Shown piece after piece: positions 26,836 to 36,268 of a DNA stretch of 64,000 nt. Origin of the DNA: a virus; IMG/VR virus record IMGVR_UViG_3300042914_003776, positions 53,751-117,750 of that record; one strand, 5' to 3'. Every line of letters starts with the position of its first letter. Positions within the stretch are counted from its first letter, which is position 1. The position numbers and the translations under genes were made by a program. A model generated the notes under the pieces. It saw only the letters and a program-made list of their open reading frames with translations. It was not told the DNA's origin and made no database searches.

Positions 26836-27843
26836 ATGGTTAAAAGCGTAGAACGTCCAAGCGACGAACTAATTGATCTATACAAAAGATCTGGTAGCGC
26901 AGACAAGTCTGTAGCTATCGAAGCACAACGCGAAATCGCAAAAGCTATCGAAACCCCTCTTCGTGAAGGCGTTTTGTTTGGCGATGTGATTGGCGGTATT
27001 TATCAGCCAATGCCTCTAGAAGCTAATGCTTCTCCAGAGTTTCCATTGGACTTGCTAGCTCCGGGCACCGAATTGGAGCATGTGGCCTATACCAACCCGG
27101 GCCACGGTCGCATCCCTGAAAAATCAGTGGAAAGCGACTACGTTATGATTCACACCTATGGCATCACTTCATCGATTGACTTCTTGCTAAAGTATGCTCG
27201 TCAAGCAAACTGGAATGTTTTGCAACGCGCTATGCAAGTTATGGAAGCTAGCTTCGTCAAGAAGATGAACGATGACGGCTGGCACACCTTGCTAGCTGCT
27301 GCTGTGGATCGTAACATTTTGGTTTATGACGCCGATGCGGCTGCTGGTCAGTTCACCAAGAGACTTGTTTCTCTTATGAAGACCGTTATGCGCCGAAACG
27401 GTGGCGGTAATAGCGTTACAGCTAAGGGCAAGTTGACCGATCTTTATATGTCTCCAGAAGGCATTGAAGACGTTCGCAACTGGGGCGTTGATCAGTTGGA
27501 CGAAGTTTCTCGTAGAGAAGTTTACGTTGCTGCTGACAACGGCGGTCCTTTGGCTAGAATCTTTGGTGTTAACTTGAACGAATTGCTCGAATTGGGCGAC
27601 GGTCAAGAATATCAAGATTACTTTGTAACCGATCTAGGTGGCGCTCTTGAAGGATCTGACGTTGAATTGCTAATTGGTTTGGATAAGGCTCGTACAACCA
27701 GCTTTATCATGCCAGTTCGTGAAAACGTTCAGGTATTCGAAGACGAAACCCTACATCGTCAACAAAGACAAGGCTATTACGGTTGGGCAGAACTAGGATT
27801 CGGCGTTTTGGATAATCGCCAAATCATTGCTGGTTCTTACTAA
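26836..27843 (+). CDS. Major capsid protein
   Basis: 335 residues. Position after scaffold and decoration genes, strong TAGGAG site and balanced composition support it. Internal features: LLAPGTELEHVAYTNPGHGR, YVMIHTYGITSSIDFLLKYA, ADAAAGQFTKRLVSLMKTVM, LYMSPEGIEDVRNWGVDQLD and an EEDETLHRQQRQGYYGWAEL-like C-terminal helix/strand region (VFEDETLHRQQRQGYYGW). HK97 fold expected; processing by the upstream protease may remove the N-terminus. Confidence 0.85.
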   Translation: MVKSVERPSDELIDLYKRSGSADKSVAIEAQREIAKAIETPLREGVLFGDVIGGIYQPMPLEANASPEFPLDLLAPGTELEHVAYTNPGHGRIPEKSVESDYVMIHTYGITSSIDFLLKYARQANWNVLQRAMQVMEASFVKKMNDDGWHTLLAAAVDRNILVYDADAAAGQFTKRLVSLMKTVMRRNGGGNSVTAKGKLTDLYMSPEGIEDVRNWGVDQLDEVSRREVYVAADNGGPLARIFGVNLNELLELGDGQEYQDYFVTDLGGALEGSDVELLIGLDKARTTSFIMPVRENVQVFEDETLHRQQRQGYYGWAELGFGVLDNRQIIAGSY

Positions 27844-27856
27844 ACCAAAAACAAAG

Positions 27857-27885
27857 AAGCGGGGTTGCAAAGCCCCGCTTTTTTT
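27857..27885 (+). terminator. Rho-independent terminator after the capsid gene
   Basis: AGCGGGG..CCCCGCT seven-pair stem followed by seven T. Confidence 0.9.
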
Positions 27886-27914
27886 GTTGTATAATACTGC
27901 GGTTATGCCAAATA

Positions 27915-27948
27915 TATTTTGGTGTAATTAGTAGCAGGGGGACTACTA
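27915..27948 (+). promoter_or_regulatory. Late-type motif and ribosome-site hairpin
   Basis: TATTTTGGTGTAATTAG (late motif variant) is followed by TAGTAG-CAGGGGGA-CTACTA, a six-pair hairpin that carries the ribosome site in its loop and ends at the ATG. Confidence 0.45.
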
Positions 27949-30660
27949 ATGACGAATCCAAGGTATGGCTACGTTCTAACGACCGACGATGAGGGCCGGG
28001 TAATCTGGTCATCTATTAATGAAAATAATATACTTCCTTCGCAGTCTGGTAAAGCTGATTATGTTTTATCTACAACCGGAAGCGGTATTTATTGGAGGCT
28101 TCCGAGCGCCTCTATTTCTATAGCTAATACAACCGCCAATCAGACATTCTATCCAGTGCTTTCTAGTGGCGATGGTTCTACAACGGGCGTATATGTCAGA
28201 AGTTCTCCCTATGCTTTTTCTTTTAACCCAAATCAAAATCGTTTATATACAGAAAATGCGACCGTAAATACTATTACTGTGGGCAGCGGTAATTCTGGTG
28301 GCATAGGTCAGCTATCTTGGAATCCTGATGATGGCACTTTAGATTTAGGCTTGCTGGGCGGTAATTCTACCCTTCAAGTTGGTCAAGAATTAATGATCCG
28401 GGTTTTTAATGATGAAAATAATCAAATTAATGATGGTCAAGTAGTATCTATTAATGGCGCTCAGGGACAGAGGCTTGCTATTTTAAGAGCCGTAGCTTCT
28501 GGTGCTTATTCTGCGGCTCATGCTATTGGTATTGCTACTGAGAATATTCCATCTAAACAATTAGGTTTCATTACTGTTTTTGGAGTAGTTAGAAATCTAA
28601 ATACATATATTGACGGAAGTTCTGAAGGAAGGGAAATATTTTTATCGCCAACTACGCCGGGCGACTGGACAGTAACTCGCCCTTCAGCCCCTAATCATGC
28701 TGTTTCAGTAGGTTTTATTCAGAGAGAGCATCCAAACGCTGGCAGTATTTTTGTTAGGGTTCAAACAGGCGATCACTTAGAATACCTGCATGATGTTTTA
28801 TTAACCTCTCCCGCCAGCGGAGATATTATAAGATATGATTCATCTAATCAGGTTTGGAAAAATAGCCCGCTTCCATCTGGTGGTATTTATACTGCCGGTA
28901 GTGGCTTAATATTAGAAGGCTCTCAATTTAGAGTTCATGGCACTGGACAATTAAGTGAGCTAAGATTAAGAGCTAATGCTAGTAACTATACAGCTATTAT
29001 AGCGTCCGGGCTAAATACTAATTTGACTTTTATTTTACCATCAGGCTATGGATCTAATAATCAGGTGCTAAAGACAAATGGGGCCGGAGTTTTAGACTGG
29101 ACTACCGTATCAACAGGAAGTACTTACACGGCCGGGTCTGGCTTAACTTTAGTCGGCTCAGAATTTAATCTTGCTGGAACTGGCGTATTAGATAAATTAA
29201 CTGTTACAAATAAACAATCATCTAATATTCCTTTTATTGTAAGATCAGCCGCCGCTCAGTCTGCCAATATTCAAGAGTGGCAAAATTCAGCGCTGGGCGT
29301 TTTAGCTAGCGTAGACAAGGATGGTAATTTTAGCAATTCAGCGACTGGGGCTTTTAATTTTGTACAGCTTAATAGTACTTTGGCGGCGCAGTCGGGCATA
29401 CTTTTTGTAAATAATAGTAAAATAGTATCTACGGCACCAAACTTAATATTTAATAATTCTAATTTAGCTTCACCGAAACTAACATTCCGGGCATCTGGCA
29501 CTATAACGCCCGATATTTCATTAAATATACTTACTACGGCTAGTGGCTCTACTTCTGGCGTACAAACATTATCTTTCGAGGGATCGGCCGGGCAGTTATT
29601 TTCTATTACCGATGTTTTAAATAGCGGCACCATATTTAGTGTAAACGATATTTCTGGCTTACCTTTAATTGAGGCTGATGCAAGCGGCCTAGTTAGATTG
29701 GCCCGGTTTGGAACTGATGTTGAGGTTTATGCCCCGCTTGAATTAATGCCGACCGGAACCACATCGGGTAGAACTAATGAGCTTAGATTTTATGAGCTTG
29801 CTGCTAGTGGCTCAAACTATGTAGGATTTAGATCACCCGATTCTTTGGCGGCTAATCGTATATGGGTTTTGCCTACTGGCGATGGCTCTGCCTCTCAGGC
29901 CCTAACAACAAATGGGGCTGGTGTATTAAGCTGGTCAACGCCGTCCGGAACTACCTATACGGCTGGGTCTGGCTTGGCTTTAACGGGAACTCAGTTTAGT
30001 TTGGGTGGCACTGGCAATATTAGACAATTAAGATTTTTGTCTTCTGGTAATGCTAATTATATTTCTTTTACATCACCCGCCCTATCGGGTATTACAAATT
30101 ATATTTTACCTACCGGCGATGGAACTTCTGGACAAGCTTTACTAACTAATGGCTCTGCGACTTTAAGCTGGGGCCTGCCAGTTCCTACCAGCGGCACAGC
30201 CACAGCCCTTAATAGTGTGGCCATAACAACCAATGCAAACTTTTATCCAGTTCTATCAAGCGGCACCGGGCCCAACGCTTCTTCCATAGATTTAGCTTTA
30301 ACTTATAATCCTAGCACCGACATGCTTACAGCAAGCGGTATTACGGCAACTAGGTTTGCGGGTCATCCTAGCTCAATTATTACTGAATCTACCACATCTC
30401 GCACTCTACAGGCCGGGGATAATGGCGGCGTAATAATGTGTACTAATAATAGTGGAGCCACCCTAACAGTCCCAACAGGTCTTCCGGTAGGATTTTCTGT
30501 CGGCGTTATGGCTGCGGCTACTGGGGTTGTATCTTTTACAACATCTGGAACTACCTTAAATCATAGACAAAGCCATACTAAGCTGGCGGGACAATGGGCT
30601 ATGGGAACTGTAATACAAAGAACGACCAATAATTTTGTTTTAGCTGGGGACACTGCCTAA
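27949..30660 (+). CDS. Large modular fibre/adhesin protein (903 aa)
   Basis: Built from repeated fibre modules: three FILPSGYGSNNQVLKTNGAG-type motifs (also LPTGDGSASQALTTNGAGVL and LPTGDGTSGQALLTNGSATL), YTAGSGLxLxGxxF hinges, and a TPDISLNILTTASGSTSGVQ block shared with 39716-42007. C-terminus: LQAGDNGGVIMCTNNSGATL, a domain common at ends of phage tail proteins. Likely virion surface or tail fibre. Its place right after the capsid gene is unusual for a fibre. Confidence 0.78.
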   Translation: MTNPRYGYVLTTDDEGRVIWSSINENNILPSQSGKADYVLSTTGSGIYWRLPSASISIANTTANQTFYPVLSSGDGSTTGVYVRSSPYAFSFNPNQNRLYTENATVNTITVGSGNSGGIGQLSWNPDDGTLDLGLLGGNSTLQVGQELMIRVFNDENNQINDGQVVSINGAQGQRLAILRAVASGAYSAAHAIGIATENIPSKQLGFITVFGVVRNLNTYIDGSSEGREIFLSPTTPGDWTVTRPSAPNHAVSVGFIQREHPNAGSIFVRVQTGDHLEYLHDVLLTSPASGDIIRYDSSNQVWKNSPLPSGGIYTAGSGLILEGSQFRVHGTGQLSELRLRANASNYTAIIASGLNTNLTFILPSGYGSNNQVLKTNGAGVLDWTTVSTGSTYTAGSGLTLVGSEFNLAGTGVLDKLTVTNKQSSNIPFIVRSAAAQSANIQEWQNSALGVLASVDKDGNFSNSATGAFNFVQLNSTLAAQSGILFVNNSKIVSTAPNLIFNNSNLASPKLTFRASGTITPDISLNILTTASGSTSGVQTLSFEGSAGQLFSITDVLNSGTIFSVNDISGLPLIEADASGLVRLARFGTDVEVYAPLELMPTGTTSGRTNELRFYELAASGSNYVGFRSPDSLAANRIWVLPTGDGSASQALTTNGAGVLSWSTPSGTTYTAGSGLALTGTQFSLGGTGNIRQLRFLSSGNANYISFTSPALSGITNYILPTGDGTSGQALLTNGSATLSWGLPVPTSGTATALNSVAITTNANFYPVLSSGTGPNASSIDLALTYNPSTDMLTASGITATRFAGHPSSIITESTTSRTLQAGDNGGVIMCTNNSGATLTVPTGLPVGFSVGVMAAATGVVSFTTSGTTLNHRQSHTKLAGQWAMGTVIQRTTNNFVLAGDTA

Positions 30661-31019
30661 TGTTTATTAATCTTATTCGCGGCACATTAAGGCCCGGCAC
30701 TGCTGCCTGTGTTAACATAACGGTAAATACAACTAACGAAAGTCTTACATATTCTGAAAATCAATCGTTTACACTCAATGCTGGTGTATTAACTGGTAGT
30801 ACTCCAATTACGTATCAGTGGCAAAGAAAATACCCCGCTGGATCATTTGCGGATATTAGTGGGGCTACAAGTGCTAGCTATACCGAATCATCGGGTCTAA
30901 CCGTGGCTCAAAGCGGCACCGAATATAGATGTAATGTATCCAACGCTTGTAGTAGTGCAACAAGTAGAGTAATAACAATAACAGTTTTAGCCTCGCCACC
31001 GCCCGGCGGAGGCTTATAG
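30660..31019 (+). CDS. Ig-like single-domain protein (119 aa)
   Basis: Ig-like pattern: ENQSFTLNAGVLTGSTPITY, then QWQRKYPAGSFADISGATSA, SYTESSGLTVAQSGTEYRCN and VSNACSSATSRVITITV (W...C...Y.C). Ends in PPPGGG. Start overlaps previous stop (TAATG). Ig-like domains on virions usually bind surface polysaccharides. Confidence 0.78.
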   Translation: MFINLIRGTLRPGTAACVNITVNTTNESLTYSENQSFTLNAGVLTGSTPITYQWQRKYPAGSFADISGATSASYTESSGLTVAQSGTEYRCNVSNACSSATSRVITITVLASPPPGGGL

Positions 31020-31029
31020 GAGATTTATA

Positions 31030-31479
31030 ATGGCTCAATTTTGTGTTGGAATAGCGGACGAACAAGTTCAGTTAGTAATAACCTCACTTTGTTCTTTATA
31101 TAAATATGTACCCATTGTGCCCAACCCTGACCCCTATAATCATCCAAACCCAGCTTTCGACCCAGCTCAGGAAGAAGGCCCGGATAACTTGAAGTCCATT
31201 CCTCAGTTTTTACCAAATCCAGAATATGTCGAGCCTACTGAAGAATCCACTGTTGGGGATGTATTGAGTGGTCCGCCCCAGTTTATTTTAAATCCTGACT
31301 GGAATCCGCCAGCAACAATTCCTAATCCAGAAAGCCCGTATCACTTTGTTAATAGAATGGTTCGTAACTGGATTACGGAAAATGTTAAGGCGTATCAGGC
31401 TCAAGTTGCCGCAGAAGCCGCTAGACAGGCTGCTTTAGAGGCTACACAGGTGGAGATTACTGATCCTTATGTCAGTTAA
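31030..31479 (+). CDS. Hypothetical proline/asparagine-rich protein (149 aa)
   Basis: MAQFCVGIADEQVQLVITSL then repeated NPD/NPE turns (VPIVPNPDPYNHPNPAFDPA, FLPNPEYVEPTEES, FILNPDWNPP) and a helical C-terminus (AYQAQVAAEAARQAALEATQ). AGGAG precedes the start. Extended rigid linker-like; sits between the Ig-like protein and LamG proteins, probably structural. Confidence 0.66.
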   Translation: MAQFCVGIADEQVQLVITSLCSLYKYVPIVPNPDPYNHPNPAFDPAQEEGPDNLKSIPQFLPNPEYVEPTEESTVGDVLSGPPQFILNPDWNPPATIPNPESPYHFVNRMVRNWITENVKAYQAQVAAEAARQAALEATQVEITDPYVS

Positions 31480-32158
31480 TTATAACCCGGCTACGCCAAC
31501 AGACGGGCTTGTTCTTTGTTTGGACACGGCGAATCGCAGAAGCTACCCCGGGTCTGGAACTACTTGGTTTGACCTTAGCGGCAAAGGAAATAATGGCACA
31601 CTAACTAACGGCCCTACATTAAATACAGGGTTTGGTGGCGGTATTAGTTTCGATGGGACGGATGACAGAGCTACCTCGACAATGTTTCTGCAATCAAGTT
31701 TTCCATACTCTATTAGTGCGTTTTTTCGCACTACAAAAACTTCGGGCATCCAGCGCATTACAACTCTACATAAAGCAAATACCAATTTAGGTTTTTTCTC
31801 TTTGCGAATTAGTGATGGCGGGGCAATAAGCGCCAATGCTTACGCTGATACTGGTAATGAATCATTTGCAGTTGGATCAATAATATCAACAAATATTTGG
31901 TATCACGCAGTTGCTGTATTTGCATCTGCTACTGACCGCAAAATTTATTTAAACGGCAAACTTGAAGCGACAGACACTACATCAATTGCAATACCAGCAA
32001 CAATTGACTACGCAGGATTTGGGTCGATCAATTGGTCAACAGGCCATATACAGTATTTTCAAGGTCAATTAGACGACATACGCATCTACTCCCGCGCCTT
32101 ATCTCCATCTGAAATATATCAATTATTCTCCTCTAAGCGTGGGAGGTTTAATGTATGA
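31469..32158 (+). CDS. LamG / concanavalin-like adhesin 1 (229 aa)
   Basis: Opens with the shared TPTDGLVLCLDTANRRSYPG segment, then WFDLSGKGNNGTLTNGP, GGISFDGTDDRATS, strand patterns SISAFFRTTKTSG and WYHAVAVFASATDRKIYLNG, and C-terminal LDDIRIYSRALSPSEIYQLF. This is the LamG-like jelly-roll of carbohydrate-binding virion proteins. Overlaps the upstream gene by 11 bases. First of a triplet. Confidence 0.84.
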   Translation: MSVNYNPATPTDGLVLCLDTANRRSYPGSGTTWFDLSGKGNNGTLTNGPTLNTGFGGGISFDGTDDRATSTMFLQSSFPYSISAFFRTTKTSGIQRITTLHKANTNLGFFSLRISDGGAISANAYADTGNESFAVGSIISTNIWYHAVAVFASATDRKIYLNGKLEATDTTSIAIPATIDYAGFGSINWSTGHIQYFQGQLDDIRIYSRALSPSEIYQLFSSKRGRFNV

Positions 32159-32901
32159 GCATCTATTCTGGGCCTAACACCGCCCAATCCGGGCTAGTCC
32201 TGCATATCGATGCCTCTAATCCTCGCTGCTACCCGGGCTCTGGCTCTACTTTGTTTGACCTGAGTGGGCAGGGTAATAATGGCACACTATCTAATAGCGC
32301 ATCTTTTACTAATAATTCATTTTATATAAACCAAACAGATGCCAATATTAACTTACAATCTAACGCTAGTATTGCTGATTTCTATAAAAATAATACATCT
32401 CTTACTTTAGAAGTGCTTATAAACAAAACTTCTATTACTAGCGCGACAAGTGGCTATAATTTGGGATTTGTTTTATTTAATAATAATGATTCTGGATGGG
32501 TGTCGGGATGGTCTGTAGTTATTAGAAATGCTATTGCAAATAATAATGATGTATTGTTTCAAATAGGGTATAATAGTGTTTCTGATTCTAGATATATTTG
32601 TCCCTTTGGCGCATTAGATAATACTTGGGTGCATATATGTGTTACACATTCTGTTATTAGCGGAAATTCATCTGCTGGGTTTTATAAAAATGGATTACTA
32701 TTAAATAGTTACAGCGGCACAATATCTAACTTTTCTAGTTCTGTAAGTTTTGCAAATAGAATAGGTAGAAATACCGAGATTTCTTATCAGGGGCATAATT
32801 GTGCTGGATATATATCTTGTTATAGAATTTATAACAGAGTTTTAACACCTGTAGAAGTTTTTCAAAATTATAGTACTGTTAGAGGGAGGTATGGACTATA
32901 A
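32155..32901 (+). CDS. LamG / concanavalin-like adhesin 2 (248 aa)
   Basis: AQSGLVLHIDASNPRCYPGS and LFDLSGQGNNGTLSNS, then a divergent AT-rich middle (NNTSLTLEVLINKTS, VHICVTHSVISGN) and C-terminal ISCYRIYNRVLTPVEVFQNY. Same fold as neighbours but the middle has drifted most. Start overlaps previous stop by four bases. Confidence 0.83.
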   Translation: MSIYSGPNTAQSGLVLHIDASNPRCYPGSGSTLFDLSGQGNNGTLSNSASFTNNSFYINQTDANINLQSNASIADFYKNNTSLTLEVLINKTSITSATSGYNLGFVLFNNNDSGWVSGWSVVIRNAIANNNDVLFQIGYNSVSDSRYICPFGALDNTWVHICVTHSVISGNSSAGFYKNGLLLNSYSGTISNFSSSVSFANRIGRNTEISYQGHNCAGYISCYRIYNRVLTPVEVFQNYSTVRGRYGL

Positions 32902-33578
32902 TGGCACTTAATCATTCGCCCTCGATTGTGACTAATGGGTTGGTCCTCTATCTGGATGCGGCGAATCGCCGTAGTTACCCCGGTTCCGGCACAAGCTGGT
33001 TTGACTTGAGCGGGAATAACAATCACGGAACATTAACTAACGGGCCCACTTTCAGTTCCGCGAATGGCGGCGGAATTGTGTTTGATGGAAGTAATGATTA
33101 TGTTGTTTCAGCAAATAACACCAATATATCTGGATCGGCAGCAAGAAGTTTATGTGCATTCTTTTATTTAACAAAATCTTCTTCAAATTATATCAATGTC
33201 ATTAAAATAGGGAATAGTAATAATAATGCAGCATTGTTTGAAATTCTATTACAGCAAAACAGTATTGTTGGTCATTTTTGGGGAACAAATCAAGCTTTTG
33301 CTGCTGATTCTAAAAAAATATTATTAAATAATTATACTTATGTTGTTATGACTTATTCGGGCTCTATAGTTAATGCATACGTGGACGGGTATTTTATTTA
33401 TAGTGGTATTTTTAATCTTAACACATCTAATACTCAATTATTCTGTGGGCTAAAAGAATATTATGAGCACGAAAACTATCAGGGCTCACAATTTATGGCA
33501 CACCTGTATAACAGGGCTCTATCTCCCGCAGAAATAGTTCAAAACTACAATGCTATTAAAGGCAGATTTGGACTATAA
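32901..33578 (+). CDS. LamG / concanavalin-like adhesin 3 (225 aa)
   Basis: VTNGLVLYLDAANRRSYPGS, WFDLSGNNNHGTLTNGP, IVFDGSNDYVVSANN, YTYVVMTYSGSIVNAYVDGY and C-terminal MAHLYNRALSPAEIVQNYNA. One-base overlap with the previous gene. Third of the first triplet; a late-type motif follows at 33583. Confidence 0.84.
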   Translation: MALNHSPSIVTNGLVLYLDAANRRSYPGSGTSWFDLSGNNNHGTLTNGPTFSSANGGGIVFDGSNDYVVSANNTNISGSAARSLCAFFYLTKSSSNYINVIKIGNSNNNAALFEILLQQNSIVGHFWGTNQAFAADSKKILLNNYTYVVMTYSGSIVNAYVDGYFIYSGIFNLNTSNTQLFCGLKEYYEHENYQGSQFMAHLYNRALSPAEIVQNYNAIKGRFGL

Positions 33579-33582
33579 TCTA

Positions 33583-33600
33583 TTTTGTGTATATCTTATT
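33583..33600 (+). promoter_or_regulatory. Late-type promoter motif
   Basis: TTTTGTGTATATCTTATT, 23 bases before the next gene. Confidence 0.5.
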
Positions 33601-33622
33601 AGCCCCAATATAGGAGACACAT

Positions 33623-34120
33623 ATGGCTTGGACTACAGACTTAGTATTATTCGTTCGTTCCCTAATAGGGGATTTGGACGCTACCAAATATAATAATGAT
33701 AGGATTAAGCAGGTCATCGCCGTTTCTGCCTACCAAATGCTATCGACTACCACTTTTTTAAATGAATATACTGTAGATATTAGTTCAGTATCGATTAGCC
33801 CGGACCCTATGGAAGATGTGGATTTTTGCTTATTAGTAGCATATAAAGCCGCTGTGATCATTATAGGGGGCGAAGTTAAAAATGCCTCTAATCAAGCTAT
33901 TTCTTATAGAGAGGGCCCTAACTCGCTAGATTTGGCCGGGGTAGCCGCTGCTCTTCAGGCTCTTTATAAACAATTGTCGGCAACTTTTGAAGACTTGCTG
34001 AATGGTTATATGATGGAGCAAGGCAGTGCAAATGGTCAAGCTATATTGGGACCATACTCGCCGGGCAGTGATTTCATTGCATTTTTCAGGGGTCAAGATC
34101 ACAGAAGTAATAACCTATAG
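33623..34120 (+). CDS. Head-tail adaptor-like protein (165 aa)
   Basis: WTTDLVLFVRSLIGDLDATK, then YNNDRIKQVIAVSAYQML, and VDFCLLVAYKAAVIIIGGEV: the (V/L)R..IGD.D...Y.DDR....I..AA pattern of phage head-completion adaptors. The end (GANGQAILGPYSPGSDFIAF-like, AILGPYSPGSDFIAFFRG) is typical too. AGGAG precedes the ATG. Its place between adhesin genes is unusual. Confidence 0.68.
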   Translation: MAWTTDLVLFVRSLIGDLDATKYNNDRIKQVIAVSAYQMLSTTTFLNEYTVDISSVSISPDPMEDVDFCLLVAYKAAVIIIGGEVKNASNQAISYREGPNSLDLAGVAAALQALYKQLSATFEDLLNGYMMEQGSANGQAILGPYSPGSDFIAFFRGQDHRSNNL

Positions 34121-34129
34121 GAGTTTTAT

Positions 34130-34351
34130 ATGCCAGACGTAGCAAAAAAAATTATTAACGCTAACCCACAAAGGGGCGGCGGGATTGTATCAATGGCCGG
34201 GGCCAAGGCTCTTTCGGCTTCTGAAAAAATTAGTGCAAACTATGAAGTGGGCGTGCCTGTTCAAAAAGACCAGCCCGTGACCGTTATCGAGGCCCGGCTA
34301 GATACTCGTCTTGATGATGTAAGATACTATTCAGGCGATTCTTCTAGCTAA
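34130..34351 (+). CDS. Hypothetical 73-residue structural protein
   Basis: MPDVAKKIINANPQRGGGIV then SMAGAKALSASEKISANYEV and EARLDTRLDDVRYYSG. AGGAG precedes the start; ten bases after the adaptor gene. Alpha/beta, not recognised; presumably a connector or fibre-attachment component. Confidence 0.62.
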   Translation: MPDVAKKIINANPQRGGGIVSMAGAKALSASEKISANYEVGVPVQKDQPVTVIEARLDTRLDDVRYYSGDSSS

Positions 34352-34364
34352 TTAGGGGTTATCA

Positions 34365-36260
34365 ATGGGTGCTACCAGTTTAGATTTATCACAAATAAAA
34401 ACCGATGCTCTGTCTACTGCTAGCACCTTTCGTAGTTTAATTGGGCTGGGCAATGTTAATAATACGAGCGATGCTAATAAGCCCATTAGTAGCGCTACCC
34501 AGAGCGCCTTAGATGGCAAGCTGTCGCTTTCGGGCGGGACTTTAACAGGGGCTTTAAGTGGTACAAGTGCTACGTTTAGTGGTGTCCTTACTGTCGGTAC
34601 AGTTGGATCAACATTAAATCGTATTGCATTTGCATCTGGCCCTAATGGTGCTGCTGGTGCTTATGACATTGTTCAAACATATCCAGAAGTAATTTTATTT
34701 AGAAGGAATCAAATTGGTTTTGCAAAATTAGAAAATAGTGTGACTGAATCTGGTTCCTATACCGGTGGATTGATGCTTACCGGAGGCGGTATATCTTGGG
34801 CAACAAATTCAACAGTCGCAAACGGTCAAGATACTCCCAATCTTTGCATCATGCGTGATGCCGCAGATGCTCTTGCCCTTCGTCGTAGCACCAACGCCCA
34901 AACGCTTCGTATCTACGGCACCTACACCGATGCCAGCAACTATCGCAGATTATACATATCCTCTACTACAGCAGGTGCGTTTACTCTCGGCGTAGAAGGA
35001 GCAGGGACGGGGGCGAGTGGGAATACGCTGACGGTTGCTAACGATCTAAATATTTCTGGTTTGCAGATTACGCTAGGTGACTCTACTCATTGGCTCTATA
35101 ATAGCGTCGGTACTGGCTTCGGGTTAATGTTTAGTGGATTTGGAAGCAAATTAACTTTTAATGGCAATTTTATATTAACAGGTCGTTATACTAACCACGA
35201 ACTGTATGTAGGACATCAAAACGCCAGAATAATATATGGTACACAATCGTATACAAACACTGATACTAATAGAGTTATTGTGCAAGCGGTAGATGGGTTG
35301 CATATTAGAAATACGCCAGCAACAACAAGTGCAACGGCGTTTTTGTACAACACCTTCACCGATGCCAGCAACTACATCCGTCAATCGCTCTCATTCACCA
35401 CCTACAGCAGCACAGTTCACGCACAGCATGTAGTCGAAGGTGCTGGCACTGGGGCGGTCAACGTACCGTTTGTTATTACGCCAAGGGGTGATGGGGCTTT
35501 CATTCTGGGTCGAATGGCTGACGGAACAATCGCGGGCGGCAATCTGAGAGGTCGACTTGCTGTTGATTTGCAAATGGAACGTAGCTTTGCCAATGAAGTA
35601 GCTAGCGGGCAATACTCGGCTATAATAGGAGGGGCACAGAGTAGAGCAAGTGGATATGCTTCACTGGCGTTTGGTATTCGTGCTGTTGCAACTGGTACGG
35701 GAGCCGTAGCGATTGGCTCGGATTTGACTGCATCGGGTAACGAATCAAACGTTATAGGAACTGACTCGGAGGCAACAAGCTTTCAATCAATGGCACTTGG
35801 TAGAGGTGCCAAGTCAGTCGTGTCAGGTCAGATAGCCTACGCCGCATGGAAGTTTTCTAGCAGAGGAGATGCTCAAGGTAGCATTTATATTTTGCTTGGA
35901 AAAACAACTAACAATACTCCAGCTTCATTGTTTTGTCAGACATGGAATAGTAGCAGACTATTGATACCATCTGGAAAACTCCTGCTGTTCACTGCAAAGA
36001 TTGTCGGCGTTAAATCAGACGGCACTGCCGCAGCAACGTATTATCGCAAAGGCTGTATCGAGAACGTGGGCGGTACAACGATGCTCGTAGGCAACATAGA
36101 AACAATAGGCACAGACCACGAAGACAATCCTTTAACCGATGTTTCTATTACGGCGGATAACACTAACGACGCCCTTGATATTAGCGTTACCGGGATAACG
36201 GGCGAAACTTGGCGGTGGGTCGCGGTTGTTGAAGGCGTAGAAGTAGCTTATGGAACATAG
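34365..36260 (+). CDS. Tail fibre with YadA-like head repeats (631 aa)
   Basis: Modules: N-terminal SSATQSALDGKLSLSGGTLT and GALSGTSATFSGVLTVGTVG; the shared TYTDASNYRRLYISSTTAGA block (about residues 185-220); a YadA-head-like left-handed helix (GQYSAIIGGAQSRASGYASL, FGIRAVATGTGAVAIGSDLT, SMALGRGAKSVVSG); C-terminal domain ICGVKSDG/VGVKSDGTAAATYYRKGC..IETIGTDHEDNPLTDV. The C-terminal domain recurs in 39716-42007. Trimeric adhesin likely. Confidence 0.82.
   Translation: MGATSLDLSQIKTDALSTASTFRSLIGLGNVNNTSDANKPISSATQSALDGKLSLSGGTLTGALSGTSATFSGVLTVGTVGSTLNRIAFASGPNGAAGAYDIVQTYPEVILFRRNQIGFAKLENSVTESGSYTGGLMLTGGGISWATNSTVANGQDTPNLCIMRDAADALALRRSTNAQTLRIYGTYTDASNYRRLYISSTTAGAFTLGVEGAGTGASGNTLTVANDLNISGLQITLGDSTHWLYNSVGTGFGLMFSGFGSKLTFNGNFILTGRYTNHELYVGHQNARIIYGTQSYTNTDTNRVIVQAVDGLHIRNTPATTSATAFLYNTFTDASNYIRQSLSFTTYSSTVHAQHVVEGAGTGAVNVPFVITPRGDGAFILGRMADGTIAGGNLRGRLAVDLQMERSFANEVASGQYSAIIGGAQSRASGYASLAFGIRAVATGTGAVAIGSDLTASGNESNVIGTDSEATSFQSMALGRGAKSVVSGQIAYAAWKFSSRGDAQGSIYILLGKTTNNTPASLFCQTWNSSRLLIPSGKLLLFTAKIVGVKSDGTAAATYYRKGCIENVGGTTMLVGNIETIGTDHEDNPLTDVSITADNTNDALDISVTGITGETWRWVAVVEGVEVAYGT
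34886..35031 (+). repeat. Fibre module repeat, copy 1
   Basis: About 145 bp encoding NAQTLRIYGTYTDASNYRRL and ISSTTAGAFTLGVEGAGTGA. Copies at 36779-36920 and 41115-41261. The last about 66 bp are identical between copies 1 and 3. Confidence 0.85.
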
Positions 36261-36268
36261 GAGATAAC

